Below, piece by piece: positions 48,766 to 57,735 of a DNA stretch of 64,000 nucleotides. The translations under genes and the position numbers were made by a program. Origin of the DNA: Jeongeupia chitinilytica. Lineage in GTDB: Bacteria > Pseudomonadota > Gammaproteobacteria > Burkholderiales > Chitinibacteraceae. The first letter of the stretch is position 1; each line of letters opens with the position of its first letter. The stretch spans positions 62,412-126,411 of the forward strand of contig NZ_BMYO01000003.1 in the NCBI RefSeq assembly GCF_014652315.1, written 5' to 3'. The notes below the pieces were generated by a model. The model had not been told where the DNA came from. It saw only the letters and a program-made list of their open reading frames with translations, and did no database searches.

Positions 48766-49224
48766 TTACTTCAGTGTCCGGACAAAGCCGAGGACTTCCT
48801 CGACATGCCCCGGGACCTTGACGCCTCGCCACTCCCTGACGATGTCGCCGTCCCGATCGATGACGAAGGTGCTGCGCTCGATGCCACGCACCTGTTTGCC
48901 ATACATGTTCTTCATTTTCATGACACCGAATGCTTCGCAGGCGATCTCCTCCGGGTCGGAAACCAGTTCGAACGGAAAACACTGCTTGGTCTTGAAATTT
49001 TCGTGCGACTTGACGCTGTCCCGGCTGATGCCGAAAACCCTGACGCCGGCGGCCTCGAAGTCGTCATGGTGGATGCGGAAGTCGTTGCCTTCGACGGTGC
49101 AGCCGGGGGTGCTGTCTTTCGGGTAGAAGTAGAGGACGAAGGACTGCCCCTTGAGGGCGGCTGTGTCGAATACGCCACCACTGGTGGTTGGCAGGTTGAG
49201 GGCGGGGCACGGCGTGCTGGGCAT
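48766..49224 (-). CDS. bcp: Thiol peroxidase Bcp (PrxQ family)
   Basis: A 152-residue peroxiredoxin reducing hydrogen peroxide and organic peroxides, usually with thioredoxin as donor. The peroxidatic Cys is Cys42 in FYPKDSTPGCTVE. The resolving Cys usually five residues later is absent (GNDF at that place). Cys82 in FKTKQCFPFELVSD is a candidate resolving residue, as in the second class of PrxQ with a distal Cys; otherwise it is 1-Cys. Cys6 near the N-terminus is unusual. trxB is about 3.5 kb away. The start follows GGAGAACC. Confidence 0.93.
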   Translation of the reverse strand: MPSTPCPALNLPTTSGGVFDTAALKGQSFVLYFYPKDSTPGCTVEGNDFRIHHDDFEAAGVRVFGISRDSVKSHENFKTKQCFPFELVSDPEEIACEAFGVMKMKNMYGKQVRGIERSTFVIDRDGDIVREWRGVKVPGHVEEVLGFVRTLK

Positions 49225-49383
49225 CGGTGAGGGTTCTCCTTCTCGTTATGAATTGTCTGTCTTGATTGTCGGCAATCAAGGCGGCGAGGGCAAGTCGGCG
49301 GGCGCGGCAAGAGTCGTGTATCCCGCGCGCTTCAGTGCCGGTAAAATGCCGGCCATTCCAATGAAATCAACCAGGGTATTGCA

Positions 49384-49959
49384 ATGAGCATCAAGTCGGA
49401 CAAGTGGATTCGGCGCATGGCCGAAGAGCACGGCATGATCGAACCCTTCATTCCCGGGCAGGTGAAGGAAGTGAACGGCGAGCGCATCGTGTCCTACGGC
49501 ACGTCGAGCTACGGTTACGACATCCGCTGCGCCGACGAATTCAAGGTGTTCACCAACCTCAATAGCACCATTGTTGACCCGAAAAACTTCGACGAGAACA
49601 GCTTCGTCGACGTCTCGGGCAAGGGCTACTGCATCATTCCGCCGAACTCGTTCGCGCTGGCCCGAACGGTCGAGTACTTCCGCATTCCACGCAACGCACT
49701 GACGGTGTGCTTGGGCAAGTCGACGTATGCGCGCTGCGGCATCATCGTCAACGTCACGCCGTTCGAGCCGGAGTGGGAGGGCTATGTAACGCTGGAGTTC
49801 TCCAACACCACACCGCTGCCGGCAAAGATCTACGCCAACGAAGGCGTGGCGCAGGTGTTGTTCTTCGAGGCCGACGAGGACGATGTCTGCGAAACCAGCT
49901 ACCGCGATCGCGGCGGCAAGTATCAGGGCCAGAGCGGCGTGACGCTGCCGAAAACCTGA
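49384..49959 (+). CDS. dcd: dCTP deaminase
   Basis: A 191-residue homotrimeric enzyme that deaminates dCTP to dUTP, feeding dTMP synthesis. Hallmarks: [40 protein letters not shown], the catalytic stretch [30 protein letters not shown] (in part) with Arg and Glu, and the terminal [16 protein letters not shown] lid. It is the monofunctional type typical of proteobacteria. The start ATG 49384 follows AGGGTATTGCA. It is a single-gene unit, divergent from bcp with 159 bases between and followed by a strong terminator. Confidence 0.96.
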   Translation: MSIKSDKWIRRMAEEHGMIEPFIPGQVKEVNGERIVSYGTSSYGYDIRCADEFKVFTNLNSTIVDPKNFDENSFVDVSGKGYCIIPPNSFALARTVEYFRIPRNALTVCLGKSTYARCGIIVNVTPFEPEWEGYVTLEFSNTTPLPAKIYANEGVAQVLFFEADEDDVCETSYRDRGGKYQGQSGVTLPKT

Positions 49960-49986
49960 TTCGCCTGCGTTCCAGGAACGAGCCCG

Positions 49987-50017
49987 AAGCCGCCGGATGT
50001 TCACCGGCGGCTTTTTT
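49987..50017 (+). terminator. dcd intrinsic terminator
   Basis: AAGCCGCCGG (49987-49996) and CCGGCGGC (50004-50011) pair around ATGTTCA, followed by six T. The stem directly follows the gene. Confidence 0.85.
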
Positions 50018-50086
50018 GTTGCGTCCATGTGTGCAGGACATGACACCCCGTTTGAGCGCGCGCTATAAGTGCAAACAGGAGGGCGC

Positions 50087-52201
50087 ATGACAATACGCTT
50101 GCAGGCACGCTATGAGGCTGACGACCCCTTGTTGCAGGGGGCGCAATGGGCATTGCACAGGGGGCGGAACGTGCAGTCGGGGCAGGCGGTGTTGCTGCTT
50201 GCGCTGCCGTCGCCATGCGACGACAGCCTTTGCCGGCAGCTGCTCGCGCTGCGGCACCCGCAGCTGTTGACGCCCGTCGAGGTGGTGCGCCATTCCGACG
50301 CCTGTTGGCTGGTCCTGGATGACGTCGCGGCCGAGCCGTTGCGGCAGCGCCTGCGCCGTGAAGGCCCGGTTGCGCCGGGGGTGGCCGTGTCGTGGGTGCT
50401 GGACGGGCTTGCCGTGCAACAGGACGCACAAAGCCAAGGCCTGGCGCTGGTATTTGGTGAGTCGCTACTGATCGATGCCAGTGGTCAGCCCAGGTTGTTG
50501 CCGGTTCCCGGGTCTCGCAACGCCGATGCCTTGTCTGCTGCGGCGGATCTGTTGCAGCAGGTGCTTGGCAATGCCGCGGTGCAGCCCGAGCTGGGCGAGT
50601 TGCGGGGCCTCGTTGCCGACAGAAAGGGGGGTATCGAGGCCTGGTCAAGAGGGTTGCGGCACTGGCTGGAAACGCAAGGTGGCGGCGATGCCACAGAAGG
50701 CGGAACGCTCGACAAGCTGCTGCGGCGAATGCAACGGACCAGCGATTTTCCGGCGCTCTCGCAGGCGATCAGCAGCCTCAACCAGATCCAGGGCGGCGAT
50801 GCCGAACATCTGCAGGGTCTGTCCGACGTGGTGCTGCGGGATTTTGCACTGACCAACAAGCTGTTGCGGCTGGCCAATTCGGCAATCTACGGCCAGTACG
50901 GCGGCACGATCAGTACCGTGTCGCGGGCCATCGTGATCCTCGGGTTCAACACAATCCGCAGTCTGGCGGTGACGGTGTTGCTGTTCGAGCACCTGCACGA
51001 CAAGAATCAGGCGCAGAGCATCAAGGAAGCCACGCTGCGGGCCTTTTTTTCCGGGCTGCTTGCCCGGGCGCTGTATCGCCGCGGTGGCGCGCGTGACAGC
51101 GAAGAAGTGCTGGTATGCGGCATGCTCCATCACCTCGGGCGGCTGTTGGCCATCTATTACTTCCCCGACGATTTCCTGCGCATTGACCAGCGCTGTCGCG
51201 AGGGGCGGCGTGAGGCCGTTGCCGCCAAGTCGGTGCTGGGGCTGGATTTCGCCGAGCTCGGCAGCGGGGTGGCCAGGCAGTGGCACTTTCCGGAGCGGAT
51301 CTGCCGCAGCATGCAGACACTGCCTGACGGTAATGTGCGGCCGGCGCAGACCGAGCAGGAACGCTTGCGGCAGTATGCGAATCTCGGCAGCGAGCTGCTG
51401 GCCGTGCTCGACCCGTCCGATCACGCCGGCACCGGACGGCTGGAGCACCTGCAGCGCCGCTATCTGCCGGCGACCGGATTGTCGCTCGACGAATTGAACA
51501 CGACGCTGCAAGAGGTCTCGGCACAGTTTCGCGACTATTTGCGCGCGCTGGGCATCACGGCAGGAAACAGTGCGCTGCTTCACCGGCTGGACGAGCTGGA
51601 CGCAGCCCGTCTGCAGGCGGCAACGGACGGGCCGGATACGATCGACCGTGCCCGGCTGGAGACGACACTCGAAGACGCGGCACCGGCACATGCCGCCATT
51701 CTTGCTGCGGGGGTGCAGGACATCGCCGATACGCTGGTGGGTAGCTTCAGGCTCAACGACCTGCTGCGCATGGTGCTCGAGACGATGTACCGCGGAATCG
51801 GGTTCGACCGCGTGCTGCTGTGCACGCGTGACCCCAAGCGTCAGGCCATCGTCGGCCGGTTCGGATTCGGCCAAGACATCGCCAGGGTCATGCCCGGCTT
51901 CCAGGTTGAACTGGGGCCGGTTGCCGACGTCTTCCAGGTTGCGTTGCAACGCAATGCCGACATCCTGATCGAGGACACCCGTGATGCGACCATCCGCGAC
52001 CGCATACCGGCGTGGCATGCGCAGCGCCTGGGGGCGCGAACCTTCATCGTGTTGCCGCTGGTGTTCGACAAGCAGGTCATCGGCTTGCTGTACGGAGACC
52101 GCCGGCAGGCCGGAAGTTTGCGCATCGGCAACGAGGCACTGAATCTGCTCAAAACGCTGCGCAATCAGGCGCTGATGGCTATTCGCAGTGCCCAGTCGTG
52201 A
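50087..52201 (+). CDS. HDOD-GAF signalling protein with kinase-like N-terminus
   Basis: A 704-residue cytosolic protein. Residues about 57-140 look like a decayed Ser/Thr kinase core (ALRHPQLLTPVEVV, WLVLDDVAAEPLRQRL, SLLIDASGQPRLLPVP), but the HRD and DFG catalytic motifs are missing. An HDOD domain (about 210-420) follows, with LLRRMQRTSDFPALSQAIS, NKLLRLANSAIYG and VCGMLHHLGRLLAIYY. A C-terminal GAF domain (about 555-695) has MYRGIGFDRVLLCTRD and VLPLVFDKQVIGLLYGDRR. HDOD proteins govern motility, biofilm and stress responses through unknown contacts. The ATG at 50087 follows AGGAGGGCGC. The kinase resemblance is inferred from pattern. Confidence 0.8.
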   Translation: MTIRLQARYEADDPLLQGAQWALHRGRNVQSGQAVLLLALPSPCDDSLCRQLLALRHPQLLTPVEVVRHSDACWLVLDDVAAEPLRQRLRREGPVAPGVAVSWVLDGLAVQQDAQSQGLALVFGESLLIDASGQPRLLPVPGSRNADALSAAADLLQQVLGNAAVQPELGELRGLVADRKGGIEAWSRGLRHWLETQGGGDATEGGTLDKLLRRMQRTSDFPALSQAISSLNQIQGGDAEHLQGLSDVVLRDFALTNKLLRLANSAIYGQYGGTISTVSRAIVILGFNTIRSLAVTVLLFEHLHDKNQAQSIKEATLRAFFSGLLARALYRRGGARDSEEVLVCGMLHHLGRLLAIYYFPDDFLRIDQRCREGRREAVAAKSVLGLDFAELGSGVARQWHFPERICRSMQTLPDGNVRPAQTEQERLRQYANLGSELLAVLDPSDHAGTGRLEHLQRRYLPATGLSLDELNTTLQEVSAQFRDYLRALGITAGNSALLHRLDELDAARLQAATDGPDTIDRARLETTLEDAAPAHAAILAAGVQDIADTLVGSFRLNDLLRMVLETMYRGIGFDRVLLCTRDPKRQAIVGRFGFGQDIARVMPGFQVELGPVADVFQVALQRNADILIEDTRDATIRDRIPAWHAQRLGARTFIVLPLVFDKQVIGLLYGDRRQAGSLRIGNEALNLLKTLRNQALMAIRSAQS

Positions 52202-52282
52202 ACGCGGCCGGTTTTCGGTGGTCAGTCCGGCATCGACAATGCGATGGACGGGCAATGAATCAACATGCAATCGGGGTGACAC

Positions 52283-52672
52283 ATGGCAATTAACTGGCTG
52301 GTCGCCTTGCAGGCGATTCCCTGGGGGCAGGTGATCGAAAACACGCCGAAGATCATCGATGCAACCAAAAAGCTGTTCACCAAGGCGCGATCAATCGACC
52401 CGCCGCGCGAAATCGTCATCGATGCCGCAACCGCGCCTGACGACGCCGCCCGGATCGCCCGGCTTGAGCGCCTTGTCGAAGAAAACCGTCACGAGCTGAT
52501 CACCTTGCATGAAGGACTGCAGGCGTCGACCCGGCTTCTCGACGAGCTCGCCGGGCAGAATGCACGAATGATCGGCGAAATCGAGGTGTTGCGACGGCGT
52601 GGCAGAGTGCAGGTCTGGTTCTGCGCGGTGCTGGCGCTGCTGCTGATTGGTGTGGTCCTCAGGGTCGCCTGA
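52283..52672 (+). CDS. Small coiled-coil membrane protein
   Basis: A 129-residue protein without recognised family. The N-terminal MAINWLVALQAIPWGQVIEN is amphipathic. A charged region (IARLERLVEENRHELITLHE, RLLDELAGQNARMIGEIEVL) predicts a coiled coil at about 50-105. A single C-terminal membrane helix follows (VWFCAVLALLLIGVVLRVA), so it is probably tail-anchored with the coiled coil in the cytosol. It follows the HDOD-GAF gene after 81 bases on the same strand and precedes a shared terminator with trxB. A link to the HDOD protein is possible from position only. Confidence 0.65.
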   Translation: MAINWLVALQAIPWGQVIENTPKIIDATKKLFTKARSIDPPREIVIDAATAPDDAARIARLERLVEENRHELITLHEGLQASTRLLDELAGQNARMIGEIEVLRRRGRVQVWFCAVLALLLIGVVLRVA

Positions 52673-52684
52673 TCGGACGGAAAC

Positions 52685-52711
52685 AAAAAGCGCACCCGGG
52701 GTGCGCTTTTT
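52685..52711. terminator. Bidirectional terminator between small membrane gene and trxB
   Basis: AAAAAGCGCACC (52685-52696) pairs perfectly with GGTGCGCTTTTT (52700-52711). The A and T flanks serve both strands of this convergent pair. Confidence 0.85.
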
Positions 52712-52730
52712 GACGAAGGCTGCGGAGCGA

Positions 52731-53726
<996 letters not shown>

Positions 53727-53759
53727 TCAGTCGCAGTCGGGCAATCTAATCGAATATGC

Positions 53760-54086
53760 CTATTGATCCGATTGTCCGGGCTCGCCGGTGACGTGCAGTT
53801 CGACCGGAACCTGCAGGTATGGGAGCGACAGTTGCTCCGCAGTGATCGTTGCAAGGAGTCGGGCAATGACGTCGCTGCTGGCAATGACTTCGACTGCGAC
53901 CGGTACGTCGCCGGCGAGTTCAAAGAAGGTTGCTTCATGCCAGCCATGGCGGCCGAAGCCGGCGAGTGCATGAAATGCGGTTGCGCCGCTGGCGCCCTGT
54001 GCGTGTGCCTGTTTGAGCAGCCATTCGTAGAGCAGCACGCCATGATGGCGGCGCGTTTGTGTCAGATAGAAGCGGACCAGTTGCAT
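53760..54086 (-). CDS. DUF190 family protein
   Basis: A 108-residue PII-like fold protein of the DUF190 family, which often accompanies crcB. MQLVRFYLTQTRRHHGVLLYEWLLKQ and GASGATAFHALAGFGRHG (quoted in part) are characteristic, with a C-terminal strand TAEQLSLPYLQVPVELHV. The biochemical role is unknown; a regulatory role for the fluoride channel is inference from repeated adjacency. The start overlaps the crcB stop by one base (ATGA). The open frame reaches far upstream through crcB antisense sequence, but the family starts here. Confidence 0.85.
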   Translation of the reverse strand: MQLVRFYLTQTRRHHGVLLYEWLLKQAHAQGASGATAFHALAGFGRHGWHEATFFELAGDVPVAVEVIASSDVIARLLATITAEQLSLPYLQVPVELHVTGEPGQSDQ

Positions 54087-54475
54087 CACATGCCTCCCTT
54101 CAGTGCCGCGACGGTCTTGAGACCCAACCACGTTAGCGTCAACGAGCCGCCGACATGCAGGCCGATTGCGGCGACGGCCCAGCCGAACTGCTGGCGCAGG
54201 ATGAGTGTGGTTATCTCGGCCGAAAAGGTGGAAAACGTCGTCAGTCCACCCAGAAAACCCGTCGTGATCAACAGTTTGATTTCGGGGGAAATGCCTTGCC
54301 AGAGCGTGAATGCGCCGAGCGACAGTCCCATCAGGTAGCCGCCGACCCAGTTGGCGGCAAGTGTGCCGGCCGGCACGGTCGGAAACAGCGGGTTGAGTGC
54401 GATCGACAATCCCCAGCGTGCCCATGCGCCAAGCGCTGCGCCGATGCCGATGAAAATCAGGCTGGTATAGTTCAT
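54086..54475 (-). CDS. crcB: Fluoride ion channel CrcB/FluC
   Basis: A 129-residue, four-helix membrane protein that forms dual-topology dimers exporting fluoride. It has GAALGAWARWGLS in helix 1, TLAANWVGGYLMGLSLG with the pore Asn, and GFLGGLTTFSTFSAEI, the TTFSTF Phe-box and Na-site break. The start is ATG 54475; a TTG 12 bases earlier is less likely. The -10 box TATAAT lies on the minus strand at 54508-54513. I looked for a fluoride riboswitch in the short leader and saw none. Confidence 0.92.
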   Translation of the reverse strand: MNYTSLIFIGIGAALGAWARWGLSIALNPLFPTVPAGTLAANWVGGYLMGLSLGAFTLWQGISPEIKLLITTGFLGGLTTFSTFSAEITTLILRQQFGWAVAAIGLHVGGSLTLTWLGLKTVAALKGGM

Positions 54476-54507
54476 AGTCGGTATCAAGATCGTCGGATAT
54501 GCCGGCG

Positions 54508-54513
54508 ATTATA
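54508..54513 (-). promoter_or_regulatory. -10 box of crcB
   Basis: TATAAT on the minus strand, 33 bases before the crcB start. No good -35 hexamer is visible 16-18 bases upstream, so activity depends on this perfect -10. It is embedded between the divergent crcB and MlaE-like genes. Confidence 0.45.
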
Positions 54514-54547
54514 GAGTCCGCCTTCGCCAGAGCGAGTCGTCTGATCC

Positions 54548-55243
54548 GTGTTCCCCAAACTTTTTGCGTTGTTGCCCCTTCTTGGACAGTTGCGCCGGCC
54601 GCCGGTGCGCCGCGTCGTGCTCAAACAGTTGTATTTCACCGGCAACCAGGCCGCATGGATCATGCTGCTGATCGGTGTGGCGCTCGGGGGGATCGTGCTG
54701 CTGCTGCTGCACGGACAGTACGGACAGAGTCGCGAGGCGTCGATGCGCCTGCTGGCGACGTTGAGTTTCCGCGACATCAGCCCTTTGCTGGCCGCACTGG
54801 TGCTGATCGCCAGGTCGTCGTCGGCGGTCGCCAGCGAACTTGCGGCGATGCGTGTCCATGGCGAGCTGGACAGTCTCGCTGCGATTGGCATTCCTGTATC
54901 GGCCTACATCGTGATGCCGCGGATTATCGGGGTCGGCGTCTCGTCGGCGCTGTTGTCGTTCTATCTCGCTGGCGCTTCGCTGATCGGCGGCGCGCTGGTT
55001 TCGTCCGGCTGGGAAATCAGCTATCAGGTGCAGCGGATCGATCAGGTACTTCAGTTCGGTCTTGTGCTGGAGTGTCTCGGCAAGTCGCTGCTCTTCGGCC
55101 TTGCCGCTGCAGCGCTGGCGTGTTTCTCCGGCTTACGCGCTGCGCCCTATGTGACCGAGATTCCCAAGGCCTCCTCGAGTGCCGTGGTGCGCGGATTGCT
55201 GGCCGTCTTCTTCATTGACCTTGTCTGGGTGTTGCTGTCGTGA
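54548..55243 (+). CDS. MlaE-like ABC lipid transport permease
   Basis: A 231-residue permease of the MlaE/YrbE family, inner-membrane part of MCE-type lipid transporters. It has the amphipathic interfacial helix and VVLKQLYFTGNQAAWIMLLI, then the family core SPLLAALVLIARSSSAVASELAAMRVHGELDSLAAIGI (quoted in part; the E(L/I)xxMRV pattern contacts the ATPase) and PYVTEIPKASSSAVVRG. It starts at GTG 54548 with a weak ribosome site. The next gene's GTG overlaps its stop. The substrate is likely phospholipid by family. Confidence 0.82.
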   Translation: MFPKLFALLPLLGQLRRPPVRRVVLKQLYFTGNQAAWIMLLIGVALGGIVLLLLHGQYGQSREASMRLLATLSFRDISPLLAALVLIARSSSAVASELAAMRVHGELDSLAAIGIPVSAYIVMPRIIGVGVSSALLSFYLAGASLIGGALVSSGWEISYQVQRIDQVLQFGLVLECLGKSLLFGLAAAALACFSGLRAAPYVTEIPKASSSAVVRGLLAVFFIDLVWVLLS

Positions 55244-55806
55244 GCGTGCAATGGGATTTCGCGGCATGCCGCCCGGGCTCGGTTTACGGTCTTGAGCACG
55301 AACTGCGCATGTCGGAAAGTCAGCGCGCGCTGACGGCCTTGCAGCGGCTTCAGCCGGGCAAGGTGGCTTGTCTGCAGGATGGGGGCGGGCTGGTGAACAA
55401 TCTGCGGGTGTGGGAAAACCTCATTTTGCCTGCGTGGTACCATGAATCGGCCTCGATGTCCGACCTTGAGGGGCGCGTTGCAGCGGCGCTGGATAGGGTT
55501 GCGGCGGATGACAGCGAGCGTGTCCGGCTGATGGCGTCGTTGCCGTCGACGCTCTCGCGAACGCAATGCCGTACGCTGGCGTTGGTTCGGGCGCTGGTAC
55601 AGGCGCCGACGTGGCTGGTTGTCGAGGTTGAGTGGCTGGCGTGGCTGAGCGGGGTTGCCAACATCCATTGCAAAGAGGCGTTCGGTGCGCTGGCGCGTCA
55701 ATGCCCGGTGCTGTTGCTCGGGGCTGGTGCCTTGCCGCAGGCCGAAGCCTTGCCTGAATTTCCCACGACAAACACCGAGGAATGCAATGCCGCTGCTGCG
55801 AGATAG
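55240..55806 (+). CDS. ABC ATPase-like protein lacking the P-loop
   Basis: A 188-residue protein at the position where MlaF should be. The N-terminal third is too short to hold a Walker A motif and none is present. From about residue 42 it parallels MlaF: VACLQDGGGLVNNLRVWENL corresponds to the Q-loop and the LSVYDN region, LPSTLSRTQCRTLALVRALV to the LSGGQ signature (Gly-Gly lost), and TWLVVEVEW to Walker B (DE changed to EV). Thus it should not hydrolyse ATP. GTG start; it overlaps the permease stop by 4 bases and mlaD by 20, so it is maintained in the operon. Confidence 0.7.
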   Translation: MSVQWDFAACRPGSVYGLEHELRMSESQRALTALQRLQPGKVACLQDGGGLVNNLRVWENLILPAWYHESASMSDLEGRVAAALDRVAADDSERVRLMASLPSTLSRTQCRTLALVRALVQAPTWLVVEVEWLAWLSGVANIHCKEAFGALARQCPVLLLGAGALPQAEALPEFPTTNTEECNAAAAR

Positions 55807-56755
55807 CGACCCCCGTTTCCGCTGGCTGGGCTGGCGGGTCGGCGCATTCGTGCTGATCGGTCTGGGTATGGCGCTGGCGCTGTTGGTGGTGCTCGGCCTG
55901 CGCCAGGGTTATTTCGTTCCCAAAACCCAATTGCATTTCGTGGCCGAGCATGGCGCCGGTCTGACGCCGGGGATGCAGGTCCGCTTGTCCGGCTTCAAGG
56001 TCGGCGTCGTTGATGCGGTCTCGCTGAACGAGCAGGCCAAGGTCGACGTCGATCTGCTTGTCGAGGCGCGTTACATCAAATGGATCAAGCCCGACTCGAT
56101 GGCGATCCTGCAGCAGGACGGTCTGATCGGCGATCACTACATTGAAATTGCCGGCGGTTCGCCGAATCAGGCGCCGATCAAGGAGGGGGGGCGGCTGACG
56201 TTCGCGCCGGCGCTGGGCTTGTCGGAAATCGCGCTCGACCTGCGTCAGCGTATCGTTCCGGTGATTGACTCGGTGCAGACGACGCTCGATATCGTCAATG
56301 ACCCGAACGGTGATCTGCGCCAGACGCTGGCGAACGTGCGCGGCCTGACCGCCGAGTTGCGCGAAACACGCGCATCGGTCGACCAGCTGATCGTCAACCT
56401 GAATGCGCTGAGCTCGCGTGATCTGCCGGCAGTCGCACAAACGGGGCAGCAGGCACTGGCAAGGGTCGATGCAATCGCCGCCGAGCTGCAGGGGCGCATG
56501 CCGACGATGCTCGACCGGATCGACGGCACGCTGCAGCATGCCAGTCGTGCGGCCAGTGAGGCCGAGGCCATGATGGTGACGACGCGTCGCGCCGTCGACG
56601 CCGCCGCACCGCGCTTGCCATCGATCTTGCGCAATGGCGATGCGGTCCTGCAGACGAGTCGGGATGCGCTGGATGGTGCATCGCAATCGTGGCCGCTGAA
56701 AAACTGGTTGCCGCCAGCCGATACCAGTGCGCCTGTTCCGCCGAGCCGGCCATGA
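55787..56755 (+). CDS. MlaD-like MCE-domain protein
   Basis: A 322-residue inner-membrane-anchored periplasmic protein. One N-terminal helix (about 18-42: VGAFVLIGLGMALALLVVLG) is followed by an MCE domain (about 45-130, FVAEHGAGLTPGMQVRLSGF with KVGVVDAVSLN and DGLIGDHYIEIAGG). A long helical region with repeating coiled-coil character follows (RQTLANVRGLTAELRETRAS, LARVDAIAAELQGRMPTMLD), more like PqiB/YebT-type or mycobacterial MCE than the short MlaD. It probably forms a hexameric tunnel for lipids. The ATG at 55787 follows GAGG. Confidence 0.85.
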   Translation: MPLLRDSDPRFRWLGWRVGAFVLIGLGMALALLVVLGLRQGYFVPKTQLHFVAEHGAGLTPGMQVRLSGFKVGVVDAVSLNEQAKVDVDLLVEARYIKWIKPDSMAILQQDGLIGDHYIEIAGGSPNQAPIKEGGRLTFAPALGLSEIALDLRQRIVPVIDSVQTTLDIVNDPNGDLRQTLANVRGLTAELRETRASVDQLIVNLNALSSRDLPAVAQTGQQALARVDAIAAELQGRMPTMLDRIDGTLQHASRAASEAEAMMVTTRRAVDAAAPRLPSILRNGDAVLQTSRDALDGASQSWPLKNWLPPADTSAPVPPSRP

Positions 56756-56766
56756 GGAGGGCGGAC

Positions 56767-57564
56767 GTGATCAGGGCTGCTGTATCGACACTGCTGCTTG
56801 GCAGTTTGGTCATTCTGTCCGCCTGTGGGGGGGCGCCCACCCAGCCTGGGCCGGTTCTGGCGCAGAAGGCTGATGCCGCGGCATTGGCGGCAAACCGTGC
56901 GGCACAAGTCGGCAACGACGAAGAGGCGGCGGATCTCTGGCAATCTGCGCTGGATTTGCGGCGTGCCATTGATGACTGGACGGGGGTGGGCGAAGCACGG
57001 CTGGGGCTGGCGCAGGTGCTGGTCCGCTTGCAGCGGCCGGCCGATGCGGCGCGGGCGCTGGCCGAAATGCCGGCGGACGGGTTGTATCCTGCTGGCCAGC
57101 GGGCGCGAGCCGCATATCAGCTGGCGGTGATTGCCGTTGCCGACGTGCCGACGGCGCGCCGCTGGCTGGTGCAGGCTCAGGCATTGTGCGTGTCGCCGTG
57201 TGCAATCGCCGTACCGTTGCGGAATCTGGATGCACGTCTGGCGCTGGCCGAGGGGGATCCGGCTGCGGCGCTGGTGCGGGCGGATGCGTCGGCCGATGCA
57301 TCGCCGGTCGAGCGAGCGCATGCGGAACGGATCCGGGCCGAGGCGCTGGGGGCGCTGGGGCGCAATGCAGAGGCGCTTTCGGCACTGCAGGCGGCGATCG
57401 TTCTGGATCGGCAACTCGCGGAGCCGGCCTATCTGGCCGATGACTTCTCTTTGCTGCGGCGGCTGGCACTGGCGGCGGGCGATGAAGGGCTCTCTGCACA
57501 GGCTGCTCGGCGGCTGGACGGCATCTGCGCCGTCGCGGCCGTTCCGGCTTGCAGGTCGCACTGA
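56767..57564 (+). CDS. TPR-like lipoprotein of the MCE cluster
   Basis: A 265-residue lipoprotein starting at GTG 56767, 6 bases after GAGGAGG (56754-56760). An ATG at 56752 overlapping the MCE stop is less likely because it would bury that site. The signal VIRAAVSTLLLGSLVILSAC has lipobox LSAC. The mature protein is Ala/Leu-rich helical repeats (AANRAAQVGNDEEAADLWQS, DWTGVGEARLGLAQVLVRLQ, AERIRAEALGALGRNAEALS) resembling TPRs. It takes the place of the usual MlaC or PqiC partner. A scaffold role is inference. Confidence 0.7.
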   Translation: MIRAAVSTLLLGSLVILSACGGAPTQPGPVLAQKADAAALAANRAAQVGNDEEAADLWQSALDLRRAIDDWTGVGEARLGLAQVLVRLQRPADAARALAEMPADGLYPAGQRARAAYQLAVIAVADVPTARRWLVQAQALCVSPCAIAVPLRNLDARLALAEGDPAAALVRADASADASPVERAHAERIRAEALGALGRNAEALSALQAAIVLDRQLAEPAYLADDFSLLRRLALAAGDEGLSAQAARRLDGICAVAAVPACRSH

Positions 57565-57581
57565 GTGGAAGCTGCCCGGGC

Positions 57582-57611
57582 TTGAGCGGTCTTGCAATTT
57601 CGGGCTATACT
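57582..57611 (+). promoter_or_regulatory. rpsB promoter
   Basis: TTGAGC (57582-57587), 18 bases, then TATACT (57606-57611). The element is a good sigma-70 promoter just after the TPR gene. The start near 57618 leaves a leader of about 118 bases, which could hold an S2 autoregulatory site, although I could not define its structure. Confidence 0.65.
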
Positions 57612-57735
57612 CTTGGGCTACGTACGGCATGGGTCGTGCGTAGCATTCTCCCGGTTCGCCCCGATATGGGTGCCCTGTTTGGTCAGGGTGTCGCGCGAAC
57701 GGTAGTCCATAACCCTATCGATTTGGAGAGTTCCA

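Noticed and set aside
54476..54547. Fluoride riboswitch upstream of crcB
   Set aside because: The leader is short and I could not find the conserved pseudoknot or stem arrangement.
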